From Mycolicibacterium sp. CR10 (GTDB lineage: Bacteria; Actinomycetota; Actinomycetes; Mycobacteriales; Mycobacteriaceae), in NCBI RefSeq assembly GCF_005222675.1, contig NZ_STGE01000023.1, forward strand, positions 62,001 to 126,000: a stretch of DNA of 64,000 bases, in the 5' to 3' direction. The notes under the pieces are model-generated. The model searched no databases. It was not told the origin of the DNA and saw only the letters and a program-made list of their open reading frames with translations. This document shows, one piece after another, positions 1 through 9,950 of the stretch. The position numbers and the translations under genes were made by a program. Every line of letters starts with the position of its first letter. The first letter of the stretch is position 1.

Positions 1-984
1 GTAGCTCCTGAGCTTCGCGGCGGGCGGTGCCCAGTCGTGGTCGAACAGCAGGAATGCACCGAAGCCACCGCTGCTCGCCTCGACCAGCTCCTCGATCTTG
101 GCGACGGCGTCGTCGGGGGTCCCGATCACCGCAAAGCCGGACGCGTGGTTGTTGGCGATGATCTCCGCGGTCGTGTCACCCTGCACCGGACCTGCCGGCA
201 GTAGGTGCTTGAAGTAGCGCGAGAACTCGGCGATGCCGTAGTCGACGTCGCGCTCGGCCTGCTCCCGTGTCTCGGCCAGGTGCATCGGGCCGACGAGGCG
301 CCACTTCGACCGGTCGGCCACGTGGCCGTGCTCGAAGGCCACCTCCTCCCACGTCTGCCAGTGTTGCGCAAGCAGATCCATGCCCTGTTTGGCGGTGGCG
401 GCGATCGACAACATGCCGATGCCGTGCTTGCCTGCGCCTCGCGGGCCGGTCGGGGAGAAGGACGCCGCGACCGCGACGTCGAAGCACGGATCGCTGTAGG
501 GCTTCAGCTGAAGGCGTGCGTCCTGGAGGGTGAACCCGTCGGTGTCCATGGTGACGGTCTCACCACGGAGCAGTCGCATGATCGCGTCGAGGCACTGCTC
601 CATCCGGGGTCGCTGCTCGTCGGCGGGGATGCCCAGCATGTGCGCGTCCGACGTGAGTTGCCCGGGCCCGCAGCCGAGCATCACCCGGCCGCGGGTGAGG
701 TGGTCGAGCAGCACCATCCGGTCGGCCAGCATCAACGGGTGGTGGTACGGCAGCGAGCTGACACCGGTGCCGAGCTTGATGTGCGTGGTCCGTTCCGCCG
801 CCACACCGATGAAAACCTCGGGCGACGCGATGATCTCGAATCCCGCGGAGTGGTGCTCGCCGACCCACGCCTCGTGGAACCCGAGGCGGTCCATCGCCAC
901 GATCAGGTCGAGGTCGCGCTCGATCGCCAGGGTCGGATTCTGCCCGACCGGGTGGAACGGGGCCATGAAATTTCCGAAGCGCAT
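1..984 (-). CDS. LLM-class flavin-dependent monooxygenase (3' end outside window)
   Basis: Bacterial-luciferase-like TIM-barrel oxidoreductase that would use reduced FMN or F420 to oxidise a small substrate. Read on the minus strand from the ATG at 984 the frame stays open for 328 codons to the window edge, so the C-terminus is missing. The N-terminus MRFGNFMAPFHP, the segment WVGEHHSAGFEI near residues 43-54, and the blocks GTGVSSLPYHHPL and DRMVLLDHLTRGR are typical of the limonene-monooxygenase-like branch. It is separated from the upstream sulfatase by about 100 bases containing a strong hairpin, so it is probably not part of the sulfatase transcript. The substrate and the choice between FMN and F420 cannot be told from sequence. 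Confidence 0.85.
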   Translation of the reverse strand, partial: MRFGNFMAPFHPVGQNPTLAIERDLDLIVAMDRLGFHEAWVGEHHSAGFEIIASPEVFIGVAAERTTHIKLGTGVSSLPYHHPLMLADRMVLLDHLTRGRVMLGCGPGQLTSDAHMLGIPADEQRPRMEQCLDAIMRLLRGETVTMDTDGFTLQDARLQLKPYSDPCFDVAVAASFSPTGPRGAGKHGIGMLSIAATAKQGMDLLAQHWQTWEEVAFEHGHVADRSKWRLVGPMHLAETREQAERDVDYGIAEFSRYFKHLLPAGPVQGDTTAEIIANNHASGFAVIGTPDDAVAKIEELVEASSGGFGAFLLFDHDWAPPAAKLRSY

Positions 985-1018
985 TCCACCATTCTGGACT
1001 CCCGCGACCGACGAATGA

Positions 1019-1071
1019 GCGATTTCGGCGTGCGCAGTAGCGCTCACCAAGGCTGCGCACGCCGAAATCGC
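1019..1071 (-). terminator. 18-bp perfect inverted repeat after sulfatase gene
   Basis: Arms 1019-1036 (GCGATTTCGGCGTGCGCA) and 1054-1071 are perfect reverse complements with a 17-base loop. It lies just after the stop of the sulfatase ending at 1081 and before the oxidoreductase starting at 984. There is no U-tract, as is usual for actinobacterial terminators; it could also be a copy of a dispersed intergenic palindrome. Confidence 0.6.
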
Positions 1072-1080
1072 CCAGAGAAG

Positions 1081-3438
1081 CTACTGACGCGCCATCGCCA
1101 GATTGAACCGCTCCTCCGGTGTGATCAGGTGGTCGTGACTGTCCTCGCCGATGTCCAGCTGGACCCATTCGATCTCGCCGGTGAAGCGGTTGCCGGTCGG
1201 GCCGTAGTCGGGTGACGCCGGCGAGCCGGTGTCGGAGCCGACGTCGCAGGCTTCGTCGGCGGAATAGCCCATGGGGATGGTCTTCTCGACCCGCCCGGCT
1301 CCCACCGGCTTTCCGTCGTAGTAGAGCGTGACGTCGCCACCCTTGGCCAGTCCGCCGCCGTCGTAGGCGAACTCCATCCGCACCTGATGCTTGCCCGCCG
1401 GGATCGGCTCGTTCGCGCTGGTGATGTAATGCTCGATGCCGAAGAAGTTGAAGCAGTACTTCAGCTTTCCCTCGTGGGCGTACAGCGACCACCCGCCGAC
1501 GCTGCCGCCCTGGGTGACGATGACACCGTCAGCGCCGGATTCGGGTACGACGACATTGGCGGTCACCGAATAGGACTTGTTCTTCAGGATCAGCACACAG
1601 TTCTCACTGACCCGCATCCCGTCGAACAGCAGCTGGGTGTTACCCCGGATGAGCTGCGGGCGACCGGCGATATCGGCGTTGATGCGTTCGAAGCCGCGGT
1701 CATCAATCGGCACCACGTTGTACTTGACCGCCTCGATGAGCCAAAGTCGTTGCAGCTCAGCGAGTTTCTTTGGATTGTCCGCGGCAAGATCATGCGCCTG
1801 CGTCCAGTCGTCAGGGCCGTACAATTCCCAAACGTCGTCGTCGAACGGTGGCGGGGTGTCGGCTTTCCACGGCGTGCGGTGCTTGGTGACCGCTGTCCAC
1901 CCGTCGTGGTAGATGCCGCGGTTGCCCATCATCTCGAAGTACTGGACGTCGTGGGTCTCGGGTGCCTGCGCGTCGCGCAGCGTTCCCAGCATGCTGACAC
2001 CCTCCAGCGGTGCCTGGGCGATCCCGTTGACCAATGTCGGCGCGGGCAGTCCAGCGGCCTCCAGGAGTGTCGGGGCGACGTCGATGACATGGTGGAACTG
2101 GTTGCGCACTTCGCCCTTGCCGCCCAGGCCTTTCGGCCAGTGCACGATCGTCCCGTTGCGGGTGCCACCCCAGTGTGAGGCGACCTGCTTGGTCCACTGA
2201 TAGGGCGCGCACAACCCGTGCGCCCATCCGACCGCGTAATGGTTGTAGGCGTCCGGGGTGCCGAAGTCGTCGATCTTGGATAGTAGGAACTCGGTCGTCT
2301 CGATGCCCGGCATGCCGTTGAGGGTGGTCATCTCGTTGAAGCAGCCGTTCAGGGTGCCCTCGGCCGAGGCGCCGTTGTCGCCGATGATGTAGTAGATCAG
2401 CGTGTTGTCGAGGAACCCGAGGTCCTGGATCGCGTCGACGAGCCTGCCGACCTCATGGTCGGTCTGCTCGAGGAACCCGGCGTAGATCTCCATCTGGCGG
2501 GCGAGGACCGGCTTCAGCTCATCGGGCATGTCATCCCACGCCGGAATCTCGTCGTGCCGACGGGTGAGTTCGGCGTCCTCGGGCACCACGCCGAGCTTCT
2601 TCTGGTTGGCGATGATCCTCTCCCGCAAGACATCCCAACCGTCGTCGAACTTGCCTTGGTACTTGTCCGACCACTCCTTCGACACCTGGTGCGGGGCGTG
2701 GGTGGCCCCTGGCGCGAAGTACATGAAGAACGGCTTGTCGGGCACCAGGGCCTTCTGCTGACGCACCCAGGTGATCGCGCGGTCGGCGAGATCCTCGGTC
2801 AGGGTGTAGCCCTCCTCGGGTGACTTAGGTGGCTCGATCGCTGTGGTGCCCTCGTAGAGTCCGGGGTAGTACTGATTGGCCTCCCCGCCGACGAAGCCAT
2901 AGAAGTACTCGAAGCCGGAACCGGTGGGCCACTGATGGAACGGACCCGCAGGCGAGACCTCCCAGACCGGCACCTCGTGACATTTGCCGAACTGTGCGGT
3001 CGAGTACCCGTTGAGCTTCAGGGTTTCGGCGATCGGCGCCTTCTCCTTGGGCCGGATGCTGCAGTTGCCGGGCGCCGAGGTGGCCATCTCGGTGATCGCG
3101 CCCATGCCCACCGAATGGTGGTTGCGGCCGGTCAGCAGCGCCTGGCGGGTAGGAGAGCACAGCGCGGTGGTGTGGAACCGGTTCAGCTTGACACCATCGG
3201 CGGCCAACCGCTCCGCGACCGGGGTGTTGCAGGGTCCGCCGAACGCGGAGGACGCTCCGAAGCCGACGTCGTCGATCAACACGATCAGGATGTTGGGCGC
3301 GTCTCGAGGCGGACGCAGTTCCTTGATCGGGGGGTACTTGGTGTTCGGGTCCTTGGCGTCGTAGGTGGTCAGGCCGACGTGCTTGGTATCGGGGATGGGG
3401 AGCTGTTCGCGCGCAATATGCGGTTCCGTCTGGGCCAT
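1081..3438 (-). CDS. arylsulfatase (AtsA-like, 785 aa)
   Basis: Type I sulfatase hydrolysing sulfate esters through a formylglycine made from Cys94 in the signature CSPTRQALLTGR. The metal-binding pair in LIVLIDDVGFG (about residues 51-61) and the later DNGASAEG aspartate/asparagine pair are present. The length matches the large mycobacterial arylsulfatases such as AtsA (about 787 aa). A C-terminal beta-rich region with YDGKPVGAGRVE follows the catalytic domain. It has no signal peptide, so it is probably cytoplasmic. The start at 3438 has an AAAGAGGA-like Shine-Dalgarno site upstream and lies 20 bases after the stop of the paralogous sulfatase, so the two form an operon. Activation needs a formylglycine-generating enzyme, which is not in this window. 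The natural substrate is unknown. Confidence 0.93.
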   Translation of the reverse strand: MAQTEPHIAREQLPIPDTKHVGLTTYDAKDPNTKYPPIKELRPPRDAPNILIVLIDDVGFGASSAFGGPCNTPVAERLAADGVKLNRFHTTALCSPTRQALLTGRNHHSVGMGAITEMATSAPGNCSIRPKEKAPIAETLKLNGYSTAQFGKCHEVPVWEVSPAGPFHQWPTGSGFEYFYGFVGGEANQYYPGLYEGTTAIEPPKSPEEGYTLTEDLADRAITWVRQQKALVPDKPFFMYFAPGATHAPHQVSKEWSDKYQGKFDDGWDVLRERIIANQKKLGVVPEDAELTRRHDEIPAWDDMPDELKPVLARQMEIYAGFLEQTDHEVGRLVDAIQDLGFLDNTLIYYIIGDNGASAEGTLNGCFNEMTTLNGMPGIETTEFLLSKIDDFGTPDAYNHYAVGWAHGLCAPYQWTKQVASHWGGTRNGTIVHWPKGLGGKGEVRNQFHHVIDVAPTLLEAAGLPAPTLVNGIAQAPLEGVSMLGTLRDAQAPETHDVQYFEMMGNRGIYHDGWTAVTKHRTPWKADTPPPFDDDVWELYGPDDWTQAHDLAADNPKKLAELQRLWLIEAVKYNVVPIDDRGFERINADIAGRPQLIRGNTQLLFDGMRVSENCVLILKNKSYSVTANVVVPESGADGVIVTQGGSVGGWSLYAHEGKLKYCFNFFGIEHYITSANEPIPAGKHQVRMEFAYDGGGLAKGGDVTLYYDGKPVGAGRVEKTIPMGYSADEACDVGSDTGSPASPDYGPTGNRFTGEIEWVQLDIGEDSHDHLITPEERFNLAMARQ

Positions 3439-3458
3439 ATCTGGTGCGTCCTCTTTCG

Positions 3459-5825
3459 CTACTGTCGCGCCATGGCGACGCGGGCTGCGGCCTTCTTGGC
3501 CTCTTCGGGGTCGTGCTGAGAATCGACGGCCACACTGACCGTCGCGGAGCCTATCGCCCCCGTGAAGGCGAACGGCGGAGCGTACATCGCCGAGACGGAC
3601 GAGCCGGGATTCCGGCCGACCGCAAACCCGCTGCCCAGCCCAAGAGCCAGCGGAATGGTCACCGCGAAATCGGCCTGGCCCACCAGTTCGTCGTCGACGA
3701 AAAGCTTCGCCACTCCCGGCGTGCCTCTGCCGTTCCTCAGGTCGGGCGCTCCGGTGGGTTCGAATTCGTAACGCAGGGCGTGCTTTCCGGGCGGTACCGG
3801 CTGATTCGAGGAGACGCGGAGTTCCTCGGCACCGACGTAGTTGTGCACGTAGTGCAGTTTCGCGTCTTGTATGAACAGTACGTAGCCACCGACATTGCTT
3901 CCGTGGCAGGCCAATACACCTTCGTCGCCTGCCTTGAGGTCGGCGTCGACGGTGATCGTGTGCGCGCGGTTGAGCACCTTGGCGGCGACGTTCTCCGGAA
4001 CGCTCTGGGTGTTGGGGAAATACACGTAGGTATCGCGTTCGGCGGCGATCTGGGGACGCTCATCGGCGAACCGCATGGTGCCGCGACTGTCGAGGGGCAG
4101 CACGTTGTATTTGCCGGCTTCGGTGTACCAGAGGGCGATCATCTCGATGAGCTTGGCGCGTTCGGAGGACGCCAGGTCGTTCGTCTCGGCGGGGTCCACC
4201 GCGACGTGGTAGAGCTCCCAGCCCGTTGCGTCCAACTCACGCAGCGCGTCCTCCGACAGTTCGAGCATGCCGAAGCTGACGCCCGCTTCGGCGAAAGACG
4301 TTCCCGGGAAGGGGCACACCGCCCGCCAGCCGTCGTGGTACAGCGACCGGTGGGCGAACATCTCGAAGTACTGGGTGTGGTGCCTGCTGTCCGCGGCGGC
4401 ATCGTCGAACGAGTGCGCAAGGCTGACACCTTCGATCGGGGATTGCGAGACGCCGCGGATCGCCGGTGGCGCCTCGATGCCCAGTGATTCAAGGACCGTC
4501 GGCAACATGTCGATGACATGCGCGTACTGATCCCTGATTTCCCCCTTGGCCTCGATGCCCTGGGGCCAGTGCACAATGAACGGGTCGGAGACACCGCCGC
4601 GGTATGTTTCTCGCTTCCACCGCCGGAACGGGGTGTTGCCTGCAAAGGTCCAGCCCCACGGGTAGTGGTTGAAGTACTTCGGTCCGCCGAGGTCATCCAG
4701 CGCGGCGAGGTTCTGGTGCAGGTCGTCGGGGACGTTGTTGAAGAACTTGTTCTCGTTGACCGAGCCGTGCGGCCCGCCCTCGGCGCTGGCACCGTTGTCC
4801 GAGATCACCATGATCAGCGTGTTGTCCAACTGGCCGGTCTGCTCCAAGAAGTCGAGCAGCCGTCCGATCTGGTGATCGGTGTGTTCGAAGAACCCCGCGA
4901 ACACCTCCATCATCCGGGCGTAGAGCTGGCGCTCATCGGCGGAGAGTTCGCCCCACTGCTGGACGTCGGGGTCGTGCCGCGACAACTCGGCGTCCTTGGC
5001 GACGATCCCGAGTTCCTTCTGGCGCGCGAACACGTTCTCGCGATAGGCGTCCCAGCCGTCGTCGAACTTGCCTTTGTACTTGTCCGCCCACTCCGTGGGC
5101 ACCTGGTGCGGCGCGTGGTTGGCCCCGGTGGCGAAGTAGAGGAAGAACGGCTTGTCGGGCGCCACCTGTTTGAGGTCGGCGACGAACTCGATTGCCTTGT
5201 CGGCAAGGTCGACGCTGAGGTGATAGCCCTCTTCGGGCGTCTTCGGTGGCTCGACCTGATGGTTGTCGAACACCAGGTCGGGATAGTACTGGTGGGTGTC
5301 GCCGCCGAGGAAGCCGTAGTAGCGGTCGAACCCGCGGCCCAGCGGCCAGCGGTCGTAAGGACCGGCGGCGCTGATCTGCTCCGCGGGGGTCAGATGCCAT
5401 TTTCCGACGCACATCGTCGCGTAGCCATGGGGCCGCAGGATCTCGGAGAGGAAGCCGTTCTCGAACGGGATCGCTCCGTTGGAACCGGGGAAGCCCGTCG
5501 AACCCTCGGTGATGCAGGCCATCGCGTTCGAATGGTGGTTGCGTCCGGTCAGCATGCACGAGCGGGACGGCGAACAGAGCGCCGTGGTGTGCATGTTGGT
5601 GTACCGCAACCCGTTCTCAGCCAGGCGATCCAAGTTCGGTGTGTTGATCGGCGAACCGTAGCAACCGAACTGACCGTAACCGGTGTCGTCCAGGACGATG
5701 TACACGACGTTCGGGGCACCCGACTGCGCACGCACCGGTTCCGGCCACGCCGGCTCGGACTCCTCGACGGTGCGGCCCATCCGACCGGTGAACGTGGTGC
5801 CAGGCGGGTACTCCGTCAGACTCAT
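3459..5825 (-). CDS. arylsulfatase (AtsA-like, 788 aa)
   Basis: Second type I sulfatase, paralogous to the gene just downstream and sharing the same domain order: metal site YIVLDDTGYGQFG near residues 42-54, formylglycine Cys84 in CSPSRSCMLTGR, DNGASAEGGPHG, and a C-terminal beta-rich domain. An in-frame ATG nine bases further upstream (5834) abuts the Shine-Dalgarno sequence GGAGG, so the second ATG at 5825, with a nine-base spacer, is the better start. It is the first gene of a two-gene sulfatase operon reading away from the GH13 gene at 6251. Such tandem sulfatases release inorganic sulfate from organic sulfate esters and are usually cytosolic in mycobacteria. No signal peptide is visible. 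Confidence 0.93.
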   Translation of the reverse strand: MSLTEYPPGTTFTGRMGRTVEESEPAWPEPVRAQSGAPNVVYIVLDDTGYGQFGCYGSPINTPNLDRLAENGLRYTNMHTTALCSPSRSCMLTGRNHHSNAMACITEGSTGFPGSNGAIPFENGFLSEILRPHGYATMCVGKWHLTPAEQISAAGPYDRWPLGRGFDRYYGFLGGDTHQYYPDLVFDNHQVEPPKTPEEGYHLSVDLADKAIEFVADLKQVAPDKPFFLYFATGANHAPHQVPTEWADKYKGKFDDGWDAYRENVFARQKELGIVAKDAELSRHDPDVQQWGELSADERQLYARMMEVFAGFFEHTDHQIGRLLDFLEQTGQLDNTLIMVISDNGASAEGGPHGSVNENKFFNNVPDDLHQNLAALDDLGGPKYFNHYPWGWTFAGNTPFRRWKRETYRGGVSDPFIVHWPQGIEAKGEIRDQYAHVIDMLPTVLESLGIEAPPAIRGVSQSPIEGVSLAHSFDDAAADSRHHTQYFEMFAHRSLYHDGWRAVCPFPGTSFAEAGVSFGMLELSEDALRELDATGWELYHVAVDPAETNDLASSERAKLIEMIALWYTEAGKYNVLPLDSRGTMRFADERPQIAAERDTYVYFPNTQSVPENVAAKVLNRAHTITVDADLKAGDEGVLACHGSNVGGYVLFIQDAKLHYVHNYVGAEELRVSSNQPVPPGKHALRYEFEPTGAPDLRNGRGTPGVAKLFVDDELVGQADFAVTIPLALGLGSGFAVGRNPGSSVSAMYAPPFAFTGAIGSATVSVAVDSQHDPEEAKKAAARVAMARQ

Positions 5826-6250
5826 GGTGCGCATCCTCCAGCGGTCGGCGTAGGCGTCAATACTTCACGACTCCCGCCTGGGGCGGGGGCTATTGGGCCA
5901 TGCCCGCGGGGGGTGGGCGTCTCATGCTCAGCGAGTGTGTACCGGGGAGTACCGCTTGGTTGCCGGCCAGCAAATCGATGACGACATCGAGGGGTGTCAC
6001 GCAATGACAGGAGGGTCTCGGCGCTCTTGCCCAACGGTGAGCGGCCGGAGTCCTCTACCGTTGGAGGGCGCGACTGGACCCCGACCGGGCGAGGTCGTGG
6101 ATCGCGGACGCAGTGACGTGCGTCAGCGGCGCCTCTGGGCTGGCCTTGCCGATGCTCGCCGGTTTCCGACGGCGGTGAGATGGCAATACGGCCCAGGATC
6201 GCGTTGCGGCCGCTCCGCGCGCGCAGTAGCAGCTGAAGAGGAGAGGCCAC
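5826..6250. other. intergenic region between divergent sulfatase and GH13 genes
   Basis: About 425 bases with no convincing gene; the short open frames inside it lack ribosome sites and family-like sequence. It must carry the promoters of both divergent units. A GAGGAGAGG ribosome site lies at its right end ahead of the ATG at 6251, and GGAGG lies at its left end on the minus strand. I could not identify a clear -10/-35 pair or operator. Confidence 0.5.
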
Positions 6251-8488
6251 ATGTCGGAGTTGGAGGAGTTCGGGGACGAGCAGGCTCCCGAGCCGGTCGA
6301 GCCGACGTACGCCGAACACCTTCACCCCGCCCGTCCCCGCACCCTGCGGTACCGGCCCCGGGTCAAAGCGCCGTTCGCCCGCCGGTCGATCGCCCAGGAC
6401 GGACCCGCGAACGGAAACAATCCCGCCTACGTGGAGTGGCTGCGCACGCAGTCGATGCTGGCCGACGCCAACGAGATCAGCCAGCAGTTCTCCGGTCAGG
6501 GGTCGATGTGGCAGAACCCCTTCGCCACGCCGAATCCCCGCGCGGCGGTGGACACCGCGTCGGTCTGGTTCACCGCCTACCCTCTGTCGTTGATCACCCG
6601 GCCCGATGAGTCGTTCCTCAAGGCGATGGCCAACGAGGAGATGTGGCAGGCCTTCGCCGAGATCGGTATCGAGGCGATCCACACCGGCCCGGTGAAACGG
6701 GCGGGGGGGATATCGGGCTGGCAGTACACGCCGAGCGTGGACGGTCACTTCGACCGGATCAGCACTCAGATCGACCCGGCATTCGGAACCGAGGACGAGT
6801 TTCGTCAAATGTGTTCCACCGCAACCTGGTACGGCGGCACCATCATCGACGACATCGTGCCCGGCCACACCGGCAAGGGCGCCGACTTCCGGCTCGCCGA
6901 GATGAAGTTCGCCGACTACCCGGGTATCTACCACATGGTCGAGATCGATCCCCGCGACTGGCACGAGCTGCCCGACGTGCCTGATCACGCCGACTCGGTG
7001 AACATCGACGCCGCCACCGAGGAGTGGCTGGACAAGGCGGGCTACATCATCGGCCGCCTTCAGCGCGTCATCTTCTACGCCGAAGGCGTCAAGGAGACGA
7101 ACTGGAGTGTCACCAGGCCCGTCACGGGGATCGATGGTGTCGATCGACGGTGGGTGTACCTGCACTACTTCAAGGACGGCCAGCCGTCGATCAACTGGCT
7201 GGACCCCTCGTTCGCCGGAATGCGCATGGTCATCGGCGATGCGCTGCACTCGTTGGCCGATCTCGGAACCGGGGCGTTGCGGCTGGACGCCAACGGTTTC
7301 CTGGGCGTCGAGAAAGCGGCTTCCGAAGGGAACACGGCGTGGTCGGAAGGCCATCCTCTCTCCGAGGCCGCCAACCACCTCATCGCAAGCATGGTGCGAA
7401 AGGTGGGCGGCTTCACGTTCCAGGAACTGAACCTCACGATCGACGACATCCGCCAGATCGGTGAGGCGGGAGCGGACCTGTCGTACGACTTCGTGAATCG
7501 GCCCGCCTACCACCACGCCCTCGCCACCGCGGACACCGAGTTTCTCCGCCTGACGCTGCGCACCACCCTCGAGTTGGGTGTCGATCCCGCGTCGCTGGTG
7601 CACGCGTTGCAGAACCATGACGAACTGACCTACGAGTTGCTGCACTGGGAGAACGGTCACCGCGACGACATCTACTCCTATAAGGCGGCCGAACTCACCG
7701 GCGAACAGATCGCCGCCTCGGTGCGCAGCGATCTGATCGAGCACCTGACCGGTACCGGCGCTTCGTACAACCGGCGCTTCACCACCAACGGAATCGCGTG
7801 CACCACCGCGACCGTCGTCGCCGCCTCGCTCGGTATCAGCGACCTCGACACCATCGATGACGTCGACCTCATCCGGCGAGCGCACCTGCTGCTCGCGATG
7901 TTCAATGCCCTGCAGCCGGGGGTTTTCGCCCTGTCCGGCTGGGATTTGTGCGGGATGCTCACCCTCCCGATCAACGACGTGTCCGAACTCGTCGCCGGTG
8001 GCGATACCCGCTGGATCAACCGGGCCGCCCACGACCTCATGGGAATCAACCCCCACGCCCATCAGTCCACGGCCGGCATGCCGCGAGGCCGAAGCCTTTA
8101 CGGCTCACTTCCCGAGCAGCTCGCCGACGAGACGAGTTTCGTCCGGCAGCTGCAAGCGATTCTCAAGGTGAGGGCCCATTACGGAATCGCGACCAGCCGT
8201 CAGCTCGACATCCCGGAGGTGTCGCACCGCGGCATGCTCGTGCTGGTGCATGAGCTCGAGGGGGAGGGGCGCCTGCAGCTGACGGTGCTGAACTTCGCCA
8301 ACGAGCACATCGCCGGAAGCGTGCGTTCCGAGCATCTCCCGCCGGGCGCGCAGGTTTCCGACATGTTCTCCGGCCACGAATTGGCGGTCGTCGACGATCT
8401 GCACAGCTTCGCCGTGGACATGCCTCCGCTGCACGGGATGTCTCTGCTGGTGGAGACGCCGGTCGGGGATCTCGACCCGTCCAGCTAG
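6251..8488 (+). CDS. GH13-family alpha-glucan enzyme (trehalose synthase/amylase-like)
   Basis: Divergent alpha-amylase superfamily (GH13) protein of 745 aa. The four family regions can be found: DIVPGHTG (region I, about residue 200), [11 protein letters not shown] with the probable nucleophile Asp near 346, FQELNLT with the probable acid/base Glu near 392, and LQNHDELTY with the third acidic residue near 457. Retention of all three argues for an active enzyme. It carries about 100 extra N-terminal residues rich in Pro, Arg and Glu before the barrel, and a C-terminal beta domain ending in [10 protein letters not shown]. Glycosidases of this superfamily hydrolyse or isomerise alpha-glucosides such as maltose and trehalose; the exact reaction is not clear. 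It has a strong Shine-Dalgarno site and stands alone. Confidence 0.75.
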   Translation: MSELEEFGDEQAPEPVEPTYAEHLHPARPRTLRYRPRVKAPFARRSIAQDGPANGNNPAYVEWLRTQSMLADANEISQQFSGQGSMWQNPFATPNPRAAVDTASVWFTAYPLSLITRPDESFLKAMANEEMWQAFAEIGIEAIHTGPVKRAGGISGWQYTPSVDGHFDRISTQIDPAFGTEDEFRQMCSTATWYGGTIIDDIVPGHTGKGADFRLAEMKFADYPGIYHMVEIDPRDWHELPDVPDHADSVNIDAATEEWLDKAGYIIGRLQRVIFYAEGVKETNWSVTRPVTGIDGVDRRWVYLHYFKDGQPSINWLDPSFAGMRMVIGDALHSLADLGTGALRLDANGFLGVEKAASEGNTAWSEGHPLSEAANHLIASMVRKVGGFTFQELNLTIDDIRQIGEAGADLSYDFVNRPAYHHALATADTEFLRLTLRTTLELGVDPASLVHALQNHDELTYELLHWENGHRDDIYSYKAAELTGEQIAASVRSDLIEHLTGTGASYNRRFTTNGIACTTATVVAASLGISDLDTIDDVDLIRRAHLLLAMFNALQPGVFALSGWDLCGMLTLPINDVSELVAGGDTRWINRAAHDLMGINPHAHQSTAGMPRGRSLYGSLPEQLADETSFVRQLQAILKVRAHYGIATSRQLDIPEVSHRGMLVLVHELEGEGRLQLTVLNFANEHIAGSVRSEHLPPGAQVSDMFSGHELAVVDDLHSFAVDMPPLHGMSLLVETPVGDLDPSS

Positions 8489-8583
8489 GCAGCGCGCCGG
8501 CTACGGGCCGACTGCGATGGGCGCTGACAGGGACAGCACTTGTACCGCTACCGATCCCAACTTTGCAGCACCGCCGTCACGCC

Positions 8584-9825
8584 TCAGGCAGTGAGCCGAT
8601 CGGAGTAGATGACGCCGTCCTTCATGACGAGCAGCAGGTTCTGCTCGGGGTGACACAGAGTACGGGCGTCGCGCAGTGGGTCCCCGTCGACCACCAGCAG
8701 GTCCGCGAACGCGCCCTGCCGGATGGTGCCGAGTTGACCCGCCATCTGCAGGAGGTCGGCGTTGACGGCGGTGGCCGATCGGACGACGTCGCGCGACTCG
8801 TCCAGTTCCGAGCGAAGCTCGAGTTCCCGCAGTTGGCTGCGCCGGGCATCGGGGCCCCACAGGTCGGTGCCGAGCGCGATGGGCACCCCGTGCTTGCGCG
8901 CCCAGCCGTACACGGTTCGTCCCTGCTCGATGGCGTGACTGACGTTGTGCACGATGGTGGTCGAGAGGCCCGTCTCGCCCGCGCTCTCCACGCGCTGCAC
9001 GAGCGAGATGAACGTGGGATCGAAGAACGCGCGGTGCTCGCCCATCAACGCGACCGTCTCCTCGGTGACGAAGTTCGCGTGCTCGATCGAACGCACCCCG
9101 GCCCGCAGGCAACGGCGCACGGCCTCGTCGGTGTACGCATGGGCCATGACGTAGGTGTCACGGGAGGCGGCCTCCTCGACGGCGGCCTCCATCTCCGCGG
9201 GGGAGAACTCATAGCGGGTCGCGTGCGACTTCGCCGGGAACACCACCCCACCGGAGGCGAACAACTTCAGCTGAGTCGCCCCGAGCCGCAGTTCTTCACG
9301 GGCGGCGCGACGGACCTCGTCCGTTCCGTCGACGATGACCGACATCACGGAGTACGGGGTGGCATGCCCGCACGGGTCGACGGACTCGTCCATGGTGCGG
9401 AAGTCCGCGCCTCCACCGGTCTGGGTCAGCGCCCGGCCCGAGTAGAACAGCCGGGGTCCGACGATGTGGCCCTGCTCCAGGCGGCGGGCGATGCGGTGGT
9501 CGGCCCCGCCCGCCTCCCGTACGGTGGTGAAGCCGTCCATCAGTGCCGAGTGAAGGTATTCCGCTGCGACAGCGGCTATCTCGTCGGCTGTGGCCCGCAC
9601 GTTGCGCGGGCTCAGCGACAGCCCGGTGACGTGGGCATGGGCGTCGATCAAGCCCGGCATCAGAGTGCGGCCGCCGACATCGATCACGCGGTCGGCCGCA
9701 GGCGCCGGGCCGTCACCGCCCACGCTGCTGATGACGTTGCCGTCCACCGTCAGTCGGCAGGGCGCGGTCAGCTCATCGGCATCGTCCACGACGAGCCGGG
9801 CGTTGACGAACACCGTGGTACTCAT
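8584..9825 (-). CDS. metal-dependent amidohydrolase
   Basis: Amidohydrolase-superfamily enzyme of 413 aa, close in layout to the prolidase/imidazolonepropionase-like subgroup. Visible metal ligands are the HAHV pair in MPGLIDAHAHVTG (about residues 55-67), a lysine in QLKLFASGG (candidate carboxylated lysine), the histidines in VMAHAYTD and SIEHANF, and the aspartate in ALGTDLWGPD. N- and C-terminal beta strands form the usual small second domain. The start MSTTVFVNARL at 9825 was chosen because the protein begins directly with the first strand; a longer frame to 9918 would add an unconserved tail. It is divergent from the DUF2252 gene. The substrate is unknown; the family includes dipeptidases and cyclic-amide hydrolases. 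Confidence 0.85.
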   Translation of the reverse strand: MSTTVFVNARLVVDDADELTAPCRLTVDGNVISSVGGDGPAPAADRVIDVGGRTLMPGLIDAHAHVTGLSLSPRNVRATADEIAAVAAEYLHSALMDGFTTVREAGGADHRIARRLEQGHIVGPRLFYSGRALTQTGGGADFRTMDESVDPCGHATPYSVMSVIVDGTDEVRRAAREELRLGATQLKLFASGGVVFPAKSHATRYEFSPAEMEAAVEEAASRDTYVMAHAYTDEAVRRCLRAGVRSIEHANFVTEETVALMGEHRAFFDPTFISLVQRVESAGETGLSTTIVHNVSHAIEQGRTVYGWARKHGVPIALGTDLWGPDARRSQLRELELRSELDESRDVVRSATAVNADLLQMAGQLGTIRQGAFADLLVVDGDPLRDARTLCHPEQNLLLVMKDGVIYSDRLTA

Positions 9826-9950
9826 CGGACGCGTGCGCCGAATTCCGTCATGGCCCCAGTCTGGCCGATGAAGAGGTGGGTGGTTCCGGTTCGAGCCGCG
9901 TGGCCGGGATTCAAACAAGTCACCTGCGCCCGAGCACCGATCGGCGCAAC

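Noticed and set aside
5822..8062. Very long open frame (746 codons) on the minus strand opposite the GH13 gene
   Set aside because: Mirror frame produced by high-GC codon bias; His/Val/Gly-rich with no domain, no ribosome site, and the plus-strand frame encodes a recognisable enzyme.
9870..9915. tRNA-like words GGTTCGAGCC and GATTCAAAC near the DUF2252 start
   Set aside because: No acceptor stem, D arm or anticodon arm can be folded around them; chance resemblance to T-loops.
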